Shown piece by piece: positions 23,721 to 33,862 of a stretch of 64,000 nucleotides of DNA. How positions within the stretch are numbered: the stretch's first letter is position 1; every line of letters starts with the position of its first letter. A program made the translations under genes and the position numbers. The stretch covers positions 1 to 64,000 of the forward strand of contig NZ_PDNW01000009.1 of assembly GCF_002849655.1 (NCBI RefSeq), read 5' to 3'. Under the pieces are notes generated by a model. That model did not search any database, was not told where the DNA came from, and was given only the letters and a program-made list of their open reading frames with translations. This DNA comes from Pollutimonas subterranea (GTDB lineage: Bacteria; Pseudomonadota; Gammaproteobacteria; Burkholderiales; Burkholderiaceae_B).

Positions 23721-25466
23721 ATGAGTCGGATTGCTACCCTTACTGTCAGAACTAAGCTGACCGGAGCCTTCCTGATCGTTGCCATCATTGCTGCCCTTAT
23801 TGGATGGCTGGGAGTTCGGGCAACGGGGGAGGTCAACACCATGGCCACCAGGATGTACGACGTTGAGCTGGTGGGTTTATATCATGCGGAAACGGCCAAT
23901 GCCCAATTGATTGGCGCGGGACGATCCGCTCGCACGGCACTGTTGGCACAAACGTTCGGAGCGCGCGACGTCGAAGTGAAGCGAGTCGCCGAACACTTTG
24001 TTGGCGTCAAAGCCGCACTGGATCAGCTGGACGTTTTATTTGTGACCGAAGCGGGTAAGAAAGCGGTGCAGTCAACACGTGCCGCTATTGCTGCGTATGA
24101 GGCCGGCATTGATAAGGTCTTGGTATTGCTGAAGCCTGAAGCACCCGGTCAGGCGAACAATTCAACGATAGAGCTGCTTGAGAACGCGAGGCCGCTTGGA
24201 GATGCCGCCGAAGATCTCATGATCAAGTTGGTCAACGAGAAGCGCATGAACGCGGAGCGCTTCGCAGGCGAAATTGCTGTTGTTTATTCCGACACAGTCA
24301 TTTCGTTAAGCGTATTGACCATCGTTGGCGCAATTTTAGCCATGTTGCTGGGCTGGATCATCACGCGAGTGATCACGCGTCAGTTGGGTGGCGAGCCGGT
24401 ACAGGTCGCAGCCATTGCCGATTCCATTGCCGGCGGCAACCTGATGAACCATATCGATACATCGCGTGCAGCCGAGGGTAGCGTCATCGCGGCAATGAGC
24501 ACCATGCAAGAGGGATTGCGCAAGTTGGTGATGTCGGTGTTGGCAAGCAGCGACAGTATTGCCACAGGCGCGGGCCAAATTGCCTCAGGCAACGCCGACT
24601 TGTCGCAGCGCACGGAAGAGCAGGCGGCCAATTTGACCGAAACCGCGGCAGCGATGGAAGAATTGTCCAGCACGGTTCACAGCAATGCCGACGTGGCCAG
24701 GCAGGCCGCGCAGCGGGCTACAACGGCCAGCGCGTCGGCATCCAAGGGGGGCGAAGTGGTCAGTAATGTGGTGGCGACCATGGCCGGCATCAATGACTCA
24801 TCCAAGCGCATCGTGGACATCATCGGCGTGATCGATACCATTGCGTTCCAGACCAATATCCTGGCGCTGAACGCGGCGGTTGAAGCGGCGCGGGCGGGTG
24901 AGCAAGGGCGCGGCTTTGCCGTGGTGGCGTCTGAAGTACGCAGTCTTGCACAAAAGAGTGCGGCCGCTGCCAAAGACATCAAGACCCTGATCGACGACAG
25001 TGTCGTCAAGGTGGATCTCGGCAGCAAGCTGGTCGACGAAGCCGGCGCGGCAATGCAAGGTATCGTGGAAGAGGTCAAGCAGGTCACTGACTTGATCAGC
25101 GAGATCAGCGCGGCGACGGATGAACAGACATCGGGCCTGAGCCAGATCAACGACGCCGTCTTGCAGCTTAGCGATGTCACGCAGCAGAATGCGGCCCTGG
25201 TCGAGGAATCGGCCACCGCGTCGAGCAGCCTGAGTGAACAGGCCGGTATGCTGGTGGATGTTGTCAGCTTCTTCAAGGTCGATCAGAACGTGGCCAGTGC
25301 CGCTGCACCTGTACTGGTCAACCAGCGCATGGCCCCGCAGATGACCGCAACGAGTCGGGGCCGTGGCGAATCGCCATCGGCGCGTCCTACCGCACCGGCC
25401 GCGCGCATGCGCCTGGCCGCCGCTGGACCGCAGGGATCGAAAAGCGACGAATGGGAAGAGTTCTAG
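23721..25466 (+). CDS. Methyl-accepting chemotaxis protein with CheR-docking tail
   Basis: 581 aa from the ATG at 23721 (ribosome site GGAGAG; the longer frame to 23607 has no signal). TM1 ~12-32, four-helix periplasmic sensor, TM2 ~190-212, HAMP, then the cytoplasmic coiled coil with the conserved hairpin [20 protein letters not shown] at ~373-392. It ends EWEEF, a CheR/CheB-tethering pentapeptide like NWETF of Tar/Tsr. The ligand is unknown. Confidence 0.92.
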   Translation: MSRIATLTVRTKLTGAFLIVAIIAALIGWLGVRATGEVNTMATRMYDVELVGLYHAETANAQLIGAGRSARTALLAQTFGARDVEVKRVAEHFVGVKAALDQLDVLFVTEAGKKAVQSTRAAIAAYEAGIDKVLVLLKPEAPGQANNSTIELLENARPLGDAAEDLMIKLVNEKRMNAERFAGEIAVVYSDTVISLSVLTIVGAILAMLLGWIITRVITRQLGGEPVQVAAIADSIAGGNLMNHIDTSRAAEGSVIAAMSTMQEGLRKLVMSVLASSDSIATGAGQIASGNADLSQRTEEQAANLTETAAAMEELSSTVHSNADVARQAAQRATTASASASKGGEVVSNVVATMAGINDSSKRIVDIIGVIDTIAFQTNILALNAAVEAARAGEQGRGFAVVASEVRSLAQKSAAAAKDIKTLIDDSVVKVDLGSKLVDEAGAAMQGIVEEVKQVTDLISEISAATDEQTSGLSQINDAVLQLSDVTQQNAALVEESATASSSLSEQAGMLVDVVSFFKVDQNVASAAAPVLVNQRMAPQMTATSRGRGESPSARPTAPAARMRLAAAGPQGSKSDEWEEF

Positions 25467-25518
25467 GCGCGTCGGCACAGCCTGAACTCGTGTCGATCCA
25501 GGCTGGGCCAGACGGCCA

Positions 25519-27171
25519 TCATGAATAGGTCGGCGATAAGCTCAGGACATTGTCCTGGGCTTTTTTCGTTTTGCCCGCGTATTGGATATTCCCGCTACCG
25601 GTATTCAGCACTTCAATGGCCAATTGCAAGGTTTGCGCATCGCCGGTCAGGCCCTTTACCGTGTTACCCAAGTCCTGGACCAGCGCGGCATTCTGATGCG
25701 TAACGCCATCCATTTGCGAGATGGCCTGGTTGATCTGGTCCAGGCCGCAGGACTGTTCGACCGATGCCGTGGATATCTCGCCCATGATGTCCGTGACGCG
25801 GCGGACCGATTCCACGATGTCTTGCATGGTCTGGCCGGCGCGCTCGGCTTGCTCGGCACCGACTTGCATGCGGCTGACCGAGTCGTCGATCAATGTCTTG
25901 ATTTCCTTGGCGGCCTGGGCGCTTTTTTGTGCCAGGCTCCGCACTTCGCCCGCCACGACGGCAAAGCCGCGTCCGGCCTCGCCGGCGCGCGCCGCTTCGA
26001 CCGCCGCATTCAAGGCAAGGATATTGGTCTGGAACGCAATGGTGTCGATCAGCGAGACGATATCCCCGATCTTGCGTGAGCTATCGTGTATGCCTTGCAT
26101 GGTGGTGACCACGTCGCTGACGACCGTACCGCCGCGCTGGGCGGTTTGCATGCTGGTATCGGCCAAGTCCCGCGCGATATTGGCATTGTCGGCATTCTGT
26201 CGCACCGTAACCGTAAGCTGTTCCATGCTCGCGGCGGTTTCCTGCAGCGAAGATGCCTGCTCATCGGTGCGCGCCGACAGATTGGTATTGTTTACGTCCA
26301 GGATCCCCGCACTGCGGGAGGTGGCGTAGACGCCCTGGTGTACATCGTTGGCGATACCCATCAGGCTCTTGCGCATCATGTCCAGGTAAAAGAACAGGCC
26401 GCCTACTTCACCGGGCTGATCGGTATCGATCTCGATCTGCAGGTTGCCGGCTGCGATCTGACGCGCTATCTTGCTGGCGCCGTTCAGCGGCGTGATGATG
26501 TGCTGGGCGATATGCCAGCCGTAGGCCAGGTTTGCTGCGGTAATCAAGCTAAGGCCGCCAATTACCCACCATTGATAATCGGCATAGGCTGCGCCGTTTA
26601 CGGCAAACCATAGCGAGGCGGCGATGGTTGCGGTAGTGGCCACCGCCATGCGGAACATACCGGCGCTCAAGGTGTTATGGAACGGCCGGGCAGCAATATC
26701 CAGGGCGCTGCGCCACCCACCCCGTACCCGTTGTCCTGCTTTGACGATATAACCGCCCGCATTGCCGGAATTGATATCGTCATAGAAAGCTTGCGCGTCT
26801 TCGATCTGGCTGGCGCTGGGCTTGACGCGTACGGATGCGTAGCCGGTGATCTGGCCATGTTCGAATATGGGCATGGCGTTGGCCAGCACCCAGTAGTAAC
26901 CACCGTCCTTGCGTCGGTTCTTGACGAGGCCCAACCAAGGCTTCTCGGCCTGCAAGGTAGCCCAAAAATCTTGAAACGCCTCCGGCGGCATGTCAGGATG
27001 GCGGACGATATTATGAGGTTGGCCGATCAGTTCAGCACGACTGTAGCCGCTGATTTCGATGAAAGCGGCATTGGCATAAACGATGTTGCCGCGGATGTCG
27101 GTCTTCGAGATAAGGTATTGGTCGGGACGTACTTTGGTTTCTATAGCTGTAATGGGTAATTTTTTTTGCAT
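25519..27171 (-). CDS. Aer-type PAS-containing chemoreceptor
   Basis: 550 aa. The N-terminal PAS domain (~15-120; [35 protein letters not shown]) is the FAD-binding fold of the Aer energy taxis sensor. A hydrophobic segment (~175-220) follows with no periplasmic domain, then a HAMP-like region and the MCP signalling hairpin [20 protein letters not shown]. The C-terminus has no CheR-docking pentapeptide, as in Aer. It likely senses redox state or respiration. Confidence 0.88.
   Translation of the reverse strand: MQKKLPITAIETKVRPDQYLISKTDIRGNIVYANAAFIEISGYSRAELIGQPHNIVRHPDMPPEAFQDFWATLQAEKPWLGLVKNRRKDGGYYWVLANAMPIFEHGQITGYASVRVKPSASQIEDAQAFYDDINSGNAGGYIVKAGQRVRGGWRSALDIAARPFHNTLSAGMFRMAVATTATIAASLWFAVNGAAYADYQWWVIGGLSLITAANLAYGWHIAQHIITPLNGASKIARQIAAGNLQIEIDTDQPGEVGGLFFYLDMMRKSLMGIANDVHQGVYATSRSAGILDVNNTNLSARTDEQASSLQETAASMEQLTVTVRQNADNANIARDLADTSMQTAQRGGTVVSDVVTTMQGIHDSSRKIGDIVSLIDTIAFQTNILALNAAVEAARAGEAGRGFAVVAGEVRSLAQKSAQAAKEIKTLIDDSVSRMQVGAEQAERAGQTMQDIVESVRRVTDIMGEISTASVEQSCGLDQINQAISQMDGVTHQNAALVQDLGNTVKGLTGDAQTLQLAIEVLNTGSGNIQYAGKTKKAQDNVLSLSPTYS
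25540..25566 (+). terminator. Rho-independent terminator of the chemoreceptor, inside the convergent gene
   Basis: GCTCAGGACA and TGTCCTGGGC pair with one G-T wobble and share a very tight loop around 25550, followed by TTTTTT at 25561-25566. It is 74 bp past the chemoreceptor stop but lies within the last ~16 codons of the opposite-strand Aer-like gene. Confidence 0.7.
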
Positions 27172-27492
27172 AGGTGATGAATCGCTCGCGGCGGCTGCTG
27201 TAGTGGCACACGTGCGTCGGGTAAAAGTCAGGATAAGCGCAAGGCCGATGAAATGCGGCGTCTCGATATATAGTTATGTTTTTTGTTAAAAAGTTACAAA
27301 TTATTAGATATGTCTATTATAGCCCTACCCATAGGATGGCTATTTATCTGTGATTTTGGTTCGATACAATATTGTGAGCGCGCTGACGTCCGTGCTCGTC
27401 GGCTAAAGCCTAAGTCGTCCACGCGGACGGATAGCCGGGTAGTCGGCCTGGGAAACGACATTACAGCTCAATGATGGAGGAAGAAGTACTTT
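27172..27492. other. Divergent intergenic region, 321 bp
   Basis: It separates the Aer-like gene from the J-domain-like gene. The middle (27270-27380) is AT-rich and must hold both promoters. No clear sigma-28 box (TAAA-N15-GCCGATAA) was found in the Aer direction. A ribosome site GGAGGAAG lies just before 27493. Confidence 0.4.
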
Positions 27493-28632
27493 ATGGAAGT
27501 AAGCACCACAAAATTCGCCCATCAGGCCCCATCGGATGCGCAAGGCAACAGCGAAAAGAAATTCAATGATGCATGGCAGCGCGTCATCAATCAGCAGAAG
27601 AGAAATGACGGTCTACGGGCCGATGCCCAGGCGTTCGCCCAGGATATTCAAAGCCGTATCCAGGATAAAGAAAAAGCCTATATGGACGCCATGTATTTCG
27701 CTTGCCTGCACTTGCTTTCGTTTTGTACTCGAAAGTCTCTTGCACAGTGGCACCGCGAAATGCTGCTCGAATGGGCGGCTGAATACGTGCAAGCGATGGA
27801 GAACAATCCTTTTAGCCAGCATCTGGATATGTCCGCTTTGCAACGGCGTATGGCGGATGCTTTTGCTGTCGCGTATCCCGAACCGCAACTCGAAGCCGGC
27901 GCGGGCGACTTTGATTTCGATGACAACGGGCACGACATAGGGGGCGACGAAGACCCTTCTATTCAGGATATGTTCCAGGATTTGTTCGACGAATTTGAAC
28001 GTGCCGATGCGGCAGGTAACCCATTTGCAGAGCACGACGACCCGCATTCGGAACATTCGTTTTTTAATGAGTTTTCCCAGCGCCAGCAGGCCCATGAACA
28101 GCAAGTTCGGGACGAGAACCTGGCATTGAAGCAACTGATCAGGTCTTCGTCTGTCAATAAACTATTTCGCAAGCTTGCCGGCATTTTGCATCCCGATAAA
28201 GAGCGCGATGAAACGGTTCGGATGGAGAAGAACCGTTTGATGAGCGAGTTGATTCGGGCGCGAGACAGCAACGACATTCCAAGATTGTTCGCGTTCTATG
28301 CTGAATACGTGGGCGAGTCCCCATTGCAAGAACTGGGGGGCGACCTGGATGGCGCCGCACAATTGCTTGATCGGCACCTGCTTTACCTGCGCGAACAAAA
28401 AGATGACATCCTGGATGAAAACCCGCTGGCCGGCGCGCTATATCGACGATTCCACAAAAGCACTCCCGCAGCAAGCCAGCGCGCCGTCAACAAGCATCTG
28501 AAAGAAATCCACGCGCTGACCAATGCTTTAAGGGATATGAGGCACGATATAACCAGCGTGAACAGGCTTAAACCGTATCTGGAATTGCGCCGCGATATGT
28601 TTTTCCAGGAAGACGTTTTTGACTATATTTGA
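27493..28632 (+). CDS. Hypothetical protein with a C-terminal-half J-domain-like motif
   Basis: 379 aa, predicted cytosolic. The first ~130 residues are helical. Residues ~135-180 are strongly acidic (runs of Asp and Glu). At ~225-275 comes a helix-HPDK-helix unit: NKLFRKLAGILHPDKERDET with His233-Pro-Asp, as in DnaJ proteins that stimulate Hsp70. In classical J proteins the domain is N-terminal; here it is embedded. There is no adjacent chaperone gene. The role is unknown. Confidence 0.6.
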   Translation: MEVSTTKFAHQAPSDAQGNSEKKFNDAWQRVINQQKRNDGLRADAQAFAQDIQSRIQDKEKAYMDAMYFACLHLLSFCTRKSLAQWHREMLLEWAAEYVQAMENNPFSQHLDMSALQRRMADAFAVAYPEPQLEAGAGDFDFDDNGHDIGGDEDPSIQDMFQDLFDEFERADAAGNPFAEHDDPHSEHSFFNEFSQRQQAHEQQVRDENLALKQLIRSSSVNKLFRKLAGILHPDKERDETVRMEKNRLMSELIRARDSNDIPRLFAFYAEYVGESPLQELGGDLDGAAQLLDRHLLYLREQKDDILDENPLAGALYRRFHKSTPAASQRAVNKHLKEIHALTNALRDMRHDITSVNRLKPYLELRRDMFFQEDVFDYI

Positions 28633-28684
28633 TGCGTCGCCAGCTGGCTGAGGCCGTATGCAGCGGGCCATGCTCAGTGATACG

Positions 28685-29077
28685 CTATTCCACTGCTGAC
28701 ATTTCCCGCTCGGCAGCCTTTGCCAAAAAGGCCGAGCGGGACATGTGCCGTTCGCGTGCTGACGCGTCAATGCGATGTACAAGATTCTCGGGCAGGCTGA
28801 TATTCAAGCGCACTGCCTTGGTGTTTACTTTGGACAGATCGATATCGACCAGCATCCAGAACCCGCCCTGGTATTCCTCGCTTGCTATCCATTGATCCGG
28901 GGTGCTGGCCGCTGGAATGGCATCACTGTTCCCGAAGAAGTGGACTTCTACGGCTTCTTGGGCGTATCGCGGGATATCCCGGGCTTCATCAGCGCCCGAA
29001 AAGCAACCGGGAAAATCCGGGAAAGTGACGCCATAAGAGCTGTCTGGGTCCTTATGTACATAGATTGGATATAGCAT
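28685..29077 (-). CDS. hicB: HicB-family antitoxin
   Basis: 130 aa. The N-terminal partial RNase H-like fold (YPIYVHKDPDSSYGVTFPDFPGCFSGADE) is followed by a ribbon-helix-helix segment (VRLNISLPENLVHRIDASARERHMSRSAFL) for DNA binding. Ribosome site AGGAGG. The family sequesters HicA and represses its own operon. Only a 3' fragment of hicA remains upstream, so the antitoxin seems orphaned. Confidence 0.88.
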   Translation of the reverse strand: MLYPIYVHKDPDSSYGVTFPDFPGCFSGADEARDIPRYAQEAVEVHFFGNSDAIPAASTPDQWIASEEYQGGFWMLVDIDLSKVNTKAVRLNISLPENLVHRIDASARERHMSRSAFLAKAAEREMSAVE

Positions 29078-29086
29078 ATTGACCTC

Positions 29087-29207
29087 CTATAGACCGGCTT
29101 GTTTAAGAATGCTGCGCACTGTCGGTCTTGGCAAATCCTTTTTTGGGTGTGGTACCGTGACCTTGCCAGGCTTGGTTGAGTGCTTGTAGAGTGCGCACAC
29201 AAGCGGT
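29087..29207 (-). pseudogene. hicA: hicA toxin 3' remnant
   Basis: The minus-strand frame ends YKHSTKPGKVTVPHPKKDLP then RPTVRSILKQAGL and a TAG at 29087. This is the C-terminal half of HicA, including the catalytic-region segment before PGKVTVPHP only in part. The start codon, the first ~25 residues and the catalytic His of the GSHH motif are gone. The break abuts the end of the next minus-strand gene at 29213. The stop is 9 bp before hicB, the normal spacing. Confidence 0.75.
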
Positions 29208-29212
29208 GGCCC

Positions 29213-30376
29213 TTATTCCACCAATCCTAGACCATTCAGTGCGCCCAGGCTGTCCGGCCATTCACGTCGGCATGCGCTCTGCAGCAGTACGCGGCCCCAT
29301 GCTATCCAGCCTTCCCAGGCAATACGCTTGTCCCAAGCGGTTCCCCAGGCTTGCATCGCGCGGAGCCCTTCTATCGCGTGTGTCTGCGCGACATCAAAGT
29401 CGCCTTTGGTCAACGCCAGTTGGGCCAAAAGCAGGCGGGGCTCACCCACCCATGGATTATGCTCGACCGCCGATTCCAACAGCTGCGTTGCGGTGTCGCT
29501 TTCAGTAAGCGGATGCATGCGGGTGACGACCTGCCAGTACAGTGCGGCGGCCGCTGCTTCGTTTTTGGCTGACAGTATCGCTTTGCCATGGTCGAAGGCT
29601 GGCGGAATGGGAATGCCGGTATCGGCGGGAAGCGCATGCAAGGCATGCAGCAGGCGCGACAACATGTGCAGGATATTGCTGGGAGGCTTGAGCGGGCCCG
29701 GCCATAAGGACGCCGCCCAGTTGCTGTCCAACTCGCGTTTCTGCTGATACGGATAGCCGGCAAAGATCTCGTCCTGCCAGCTGTGCCATTGCTCGCCGAC
29801 GTCGGCGACGGTAACGACAATGAAGGCGGCTACTTGCTGTGGCGTCAGATGAAATACCTGTTCATCGTTGCCGTGCAGGATTAGGCCGTCAGTGCCCGCA
29901 CCCCGTCCGTCGAGAATGGCTTGCACGAATTGCGTGCGCGGCATGGCGCAAAACAGGTTCACCCATGACTCCGCCTCGTCACCAAGGGCGGTGCGCAATA
30001 CCTGTCGTTCACGGTCCCGATCGAACAGTGTCAAATTGACGTACTCGTTACCGTACACACTGTGAAACAGGCCCAGTAGGCGTACTTCACGGGGCTGGTC
30101 CCACAGTGCAAGGCTGCGGTACACCCCCAGCAGATGGTGCTTGAATGTGCCTGCTTTATGCCAAGCTTCGCCCGCGCTGCGGGTAAAGAGCAGATCCATC
30201 AGGACGGGGAAGTCGGCATCGATGCCGCTGTAATGATCGGCCAGCAAGGCTGGGGTATGGGGGTGTAGCGCGGAAATTGGGTGCATGAGTTTGACAAGAA
30301 TAGGGCGCGCGGCGCCGATAAGCCTCATTCTAGCCGCAGCGTTATGCCTGTCGGTTGTAAGCATATGCCAACGCAT
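29213..30376 (-). CDS. Conserved hypothetical protein (DUF6817-like plus TPR-like C-terminus)
   Basis: 387 aa. The central AGTFKHHLLGVYRSLALWDQPREVRLLGLFHSVYGNEYVNL recalls HD-type domains of the DUF6817 group, with His residues (KHH, FHS) that may bind metal. The C-terminal ~120 residues are Ala- and Leu-rich helices resembling tetratricopeptide units (NPWVGEPRLLLAQLALTKGDFDVA). The start is uncertain: ATGs at 30376, 30328 and 30286 are all possible. No function is assigned. Confidence 0.55.
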   Translation of the reverse strand: MRWHMLTTDRHNAAARMRLIGAARPILVKLMHPISALHPHTPALLADHYSGIDADFPVLMDLLFTRSAGEAWHKAGTFKHHLLGVYRSLALWDQPREVRLLGLFHSVYGNEYVNLTLFDRDRERQVLRTALGDEAESWVNLFCAMPRTQFVQAILDGRGAGTDGLILHGNDEQVFHLTPQQVAAFIVVTVADVGEQWHSWQDEIFAGYPYQQKRELDSNWAASLWPGPLKPPSNILHMLSRLLHALHALPADTGIPIPPAFDHGKAILSAKNEAAAAALYWQVVTRMHPLTESDTATQLLESAVEHNPWVGEPRLLLAQLALTKGDFDVAQTHAIEGLRAMQAWGTAWDKRIAWEGWIAWGRVLLQSACRREWPDSLGALNGLGLVE

Positions 30377-30479
30377 TCCTTCAGGTTTTAACGATTACTA
30401 GGTACTATCCCTAGGTCAATTTTTCGCGGCGGCGCTCGGGCTCGGGCATTCCGCCGTTTTACGTCTATAGAGAGTCTCC

Positions 30480-31295
30480 ATGAAAATATCAGTCCGCCGC
30501 GTTCTTCGCCCCTTGCAAATCGGCTTGGCGAGCGTCACCCTTATGGCCGGCATGGCAGCGACGGCGGCGCAAGACGGCGCCCTGCGCGTGGGCGTGACGG
30601 CAGGCCCCCATGCGCAAATGGGTGACGTGGTTAAAAAAGTGGCCCAAGAGCAAGGGCTGTCGGTAGAACTGATTGAATTCAGCGACTTTATCCAGCCGAA
30701 TGCCGCCCTGGATGCCGGCGATTTGGATATCAATGTTTATCAGCACCGTCCGTTTCTGGAGTCGCAAAACGCCATGCGCGGCTACAGGCTGGTGCCGGTG
30801 GCCAATGGAGTGGTGCAGCAGATGGGTATTTATTCCCGGCGGCATAAGGCTTTGACCGATCTGCCGGATGGAGCGCTTATTGCCATTCCGAATGACCCGA
30901 CCAATGGCGCGCGTGCCTTATTGGTATTGCAGGCGGCCAAGCTGATCACCTTGAAGGATGGCGTAACCGTGACGGCATCGTTGTTCGATATTGAGGACAA
31001 TCCCAAGAAATTGAAGTTCGTCGAAGTGGAAGCCGCGCAGTTGTCACATTCATTGGCTGATGTCGATGCCGCCGCGGTGAATTCGGCGTATGCCATTCCT
31101 GCGGGACTGTCCCCATCGAAAGATTCGCTGGCGCTTGAAGACCAGAACGCAGAGTTTGCCGTAGTGGTGATTGCCGCAAGAGAAGACAATAAGGGCGATC
31201 CTAGGATCGCCCGGTTTATCAAAGCCTATCAGTCTGATGCGCTAAAACAGTTTGTGGAGAAGACCTTCCCGGGCGCCTATACGGTTGCCTGGTAA
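30480..31295 (+). CDS. metQ: MetQ/NlpA-family solute receptor
   Basis: 271 aa. Signal peptide of ~30 residues, then LRVGVTAGPHAQMGDVVKKVAQEQGLSVELIEFSDFIQPNAALDAGDLDINVYQH, the hallmark of methionine-type receptors. No lipobox Cys is visible at the signal end (ATAAQDG), so it may be soluble rather than a lipoprotein. No MetN/MetI genes are adjacent. The gene is convergent with the TRAP permease, 19 bp apart. Confidence 0.87.
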   Translation: MKISVRRVLRPLQIGLASVTLMAGMAATAAQDGALRVGVTAGPHAQMGDVVKKVAQEQGLSVELIEFSDFIQPNAALDAGDLDINVYQHRPFLESQNAMRGYRLVPVANGVVQQMGIYSRRHKALTDLPDGALIAIPNDPTNGARALLVLQAAKLITLKDGVTVTASLFDIEDNPKKLKFVEVEAAQLSHSLADVDAAAVNSAYAIPAGLSPSKDSLALEDQNAEFAVVVIAAREDNKGDPRIARFIKAYQSDALKQFVEKTFPGAYTVAW

Positions 31296-31314
31296 GGTCT
31301 TGACTGACGCTGTT

Positions 31315-33204
31315 CTAGTACAAGACTTCAGGTAGCCACAAGCCGATGGCTGGGAACATATACATCAGCACGATCGCAATGATCTGTATTCCCATGAAAG
31401 GCAGCATACCGGCAAATATCTGGTTCAGCGTCACATGGGGCGGTGAGACACCTTTTAGATAGAACGCCGACATGGCAACAGGGGGAGACAAGAACGCGGT
31501 TTGCAGGTTCAGGGCGACCAGCAGACCGAAGAACAAGGGATCAATCTGGTAATGCGCCAATAGCGGCAGGAAAATGGGCATGAAAATCACGATGATTTCT
31601 GTCCATTCCAGCGGCCAGCCCAGCAGGAAGATCACGATTTGCGCCAAAATCAGGAACTGCATGGGGGTAAGGTCCATACCCAATACCCAGGTATTGATGA
31701 TTTCCTGTCCGCCCAGCAGCGCAAATGCGGCAGAGAATATGCTGGAACCCACGAATAGCCAGCACACCATGGCGCTGGTCTTGGCCGCCAGGTAGACCGA
31801 TTCCCTCAGCATTGGAAGATTCAGCCTTCGGTAGGCCAGGGCGAGCAGCAGCCCCCCGAATGATCCCATTGCGGCCGCTTCTGAAGGTGTAGCCAGACCG
31901 AACACAATACTGCCCAGCACCGCCAGAATCATGATAGCCAGCGGAAAGAACGAGCTGAGCAGCATCTTGAAAATTTCAAGTCGCGCAAAGGTAAAGATCG
32001 TGTAGAAGAGCGCGAATATCACCGTGCCAATGGCGAGCAATATCCAGAACGCCATGGGGGCTGGTCGGCTTTCATTAACGCTTTCTGGCTCGGCCTCTTC
32101 GGGCGCCGTTTCGGCTACTGCTTCGGCGCCGGCAGGCTCTGCCAGTCCGCCCTCGACTTCAGGCTCTTGCAGGCCGCCACTGTCGGCATACGAATCGAAC
32201 CCCGAATCGGACGCGAAGCCCATTGCAACCAATCCTGAAGCTTCCTGGGGAAGAGGGGCCGTAACCATCTTATAGCTCAGGCCCATGATGGCCACGAAAG
32301 CCAGCGCCGGAAGAAGAGCAATGAACAAATGGTTGACCAGGGTGCGCATGGGTACATTGACGTTGCGCTTGCCCTTAATGGCGCCGATCAGTCCCGGCAC
32401 AGCACGGTTGCTGATCGTGCGCTTGACAGTTTCCGCGAATTCCGGAAGGGTGACCCGGCGCTCTTCGGGCGACAACGGCGGTGCGGCCTTGGGGTTGATC
32501 TTGGCGACGATCATGATGTAGAGGACATACAGCAAGGCAAGCATGATCCCCGGAAAGAATGCGCCGGCGTACAGCTTGACGACTGAAACCCCCGCCACGG
32601 CACCGTATACGATCAACAGCACTGACGGCGGAATCATGATGCCCAGACACCCGCCTGCGGTAATGGCACCCGCCGATAGCTTCACGCTGTATCCCGCCTT
32701 GAGCATGGCGGGCATTGCCAGCAATCCCATCAAGGTGACGACCGCGCCGACAATGCCCGTCGCGGTCGCGAACACAGCGCAAGTAATGACCGTGGCCACG
32801 GCCAATGAACCGGGTACCCGCGCCATAGCCAGGTGCAGGCTTTTGAACAGGCGTTCGATCAGGTTCGCACGTTCAACCAGATAGCCCATGAAAATGAACA
32901 GTGGCACGGCAATAAGGACGTCGCTGGTCATGACCGAATAGGCCCGCAGCACCATCAAGTCGAGCGTTTGCTGGATGGCCAGCTGTGGGCCCATGTTTCG
33001 ATAGGCGATGTAGGTGAACATGACGCCCATGCCCATGAGGGTAAAGGCGGTGGGGAATCCCAGCATGATGGTTACGACGATCAGGCCGAGCATCAGCAGG
33101 CCCAGGTGTCCGTTGGTGATGTCGGCCGGGGCCGGCATGAATATAACCAGCGCGATAATAACTGCGGCCAATATGGAGAGGCCAAACCATACTTCTTTTC
33201 TCAT
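31315..33204 (-). CDS. dctM: TRAP transporter large membrane subunit (DctM-type) with acidic insert
   Basis: 629 aa against ~430 for the standard subunit. About a dozen membrane segments with typical TRAP signatures (FIFMGYLVERANLIERLF near the start, GGCLGIMIPPSVLLIVYG in the middle). A soluble insert of ~80 residues around 325-400 is rich in Glu, Ala and Pro. Long DctM subunits with such linkers occur in TRAP systems for keto acids and related anions. The start overlaps the small-subunit stop (ATGA). Confidence 0.9.
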   Translation of the reverse strand: MRKEVWFGLSILAAVIIALVIFMPAPADITNGHLGLLMLGLIVVTIMLGFPTAFTLMGMGVMFTYIAYRNMGPQLAIQQTLDLMVLRAYSVMTSDVLIAVPLFIFMGYLVERANLIERLFKSLHLAMARVPGSLAVATVITCAVFATATGIVGAVVTLMGLLAMPAMLKAGYSVKLSAGAITAGGCLGIMIPPSVLLIVYGAVAGVSVVKLYAGAFFPGIMLALLYVLYIMIVAKINPKAAPPLSPEERRVTLPEFAETVKRTISNRAVPGLIGAIKGKRNVNVPMRTLVNHLFIALLPALAFVAIMGLSYKMVTAPLPQEASGLVAMGFASDSGFDSYADSGGLQEPEVEGGLAEPAGAEAVAETAPEEAEPESVNESRPAPMAFWILLAIGTVIFALFYTIFTFARLEIFKMLLSSFFPLAIMILAVLGSIVFGLATPSEAAAMGSFGGLLLALAYRRLNLPMLRESVYLAAKTSAMVCWLFVGSSIFSAAFALLGGQEIINTWVLGMDLTPMQFLILAQIVIFLLGWPLEWTEIIVIFMPIFLPLLAHYQIDPLFFGLLVALNLQTAFLSPPVAMSAFYLKGVSPPHVTLNQIFAGMLPFMGIQIIAIVLMYMFPAIGLWLPEVLY

Positions 33205-33827
33205 GAATGGCTACCCTTTTGTTGCTGGACGACAAGCTTGTCGAGCTCGGTCATGTCATCATCGACGCTGACCATTTCCTTGAGCTTGTCGACATCGACT
33301 TCTTCCACGTCTTTTTCGCGCTTGGGCCAGTTGCCTTGCTTAAGGCACTGTATGCAATAGACGACTTCGACGAAACCCTGGAACAGCAATGTGATGCCGG
33401 CCAGGGGAATGATCGCCTTGAAGGGATAGATGGGGGGGCCATCGGCGGTGATGGTGGAGTGTTCGTTGATCATCCAGGACTCGGCGGCATAGTTGTAGCC
33501 AGCCCAACACAAGGCGATTACGCCCGGGAAGAAAAAGATAATGTAAAGCGTCAGGTCCAACCCGGCTTGCAGCCGGGGCGGGAAAAAACCGTACAGCACG
33601 TCGCCGCGCACGTGCCCGTTCTTGGACAAGGTGTAGGCGCCGGCCATCATGAACAGCGCGCCGTACATCATGTTCATGGCGTCGAAGGACCACGCGTGCG
33701 GCGCACCCAGCACGTACCGTGAGAACACTTCGTAGGTAATGAACAGGGTCAGGACCAGGACGAACCAGCCGAACAGCTGTCCGATCCAGGTGTTGACCCG
33801 GTCGATAGTTAGCAAAATTCTTTGCAT
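33201..33827 (-). CDS. dctQ: TRAP transporter small membrane subunit (DctQ-type)
   Basis: 208 aa with four membrane segments (for example VLTLFITYEVFSRYVLG, ALFMMAGAYTL, LYIIFFFPGVIALCWAGY, IIPLAGITLLFQGFVEVVY), and the family feature SRY-x-x-x-AP-x-AWS. The C-terminal tail is charged (~45 residues). It lies between the receptor gene (82 bp, with a terminator-like hairpin) and the large subunit, which it overlaps by 4 bp. Confidence 0.9.
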   Translation of the reverse strand: MQRILLTIDRVNTWIGQLFGWFVLVLTLFITYEVFSRYVLGAPHAWSFDAMNMMYGALFMMAGAYTLSKNGHVRGDVLYGFFPPRLQAGLDLTLYIIFFFPGVIALCWAGYNYAAESWMINEHSTITADGPPIYPFKAIIPLAGITLLFQGFVEVVYCIQCLKQGNWPKREKDVEEVDVDKLKEMVSVDDDMTELDKLVVQQQKGSHS

Positions 33828-33862
33828 GGTAGATTCACCTTGCTTGCAGTAAGCCGATTAAA

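Noticed and set aside
27225-27260. Sigma-28-like promoter for the Aer-type gene
   Set aside because: A GCCGATGA-like box exists only on the plus strand with the wrong spacing to a TAAA; nothing fits on the gene's strand.
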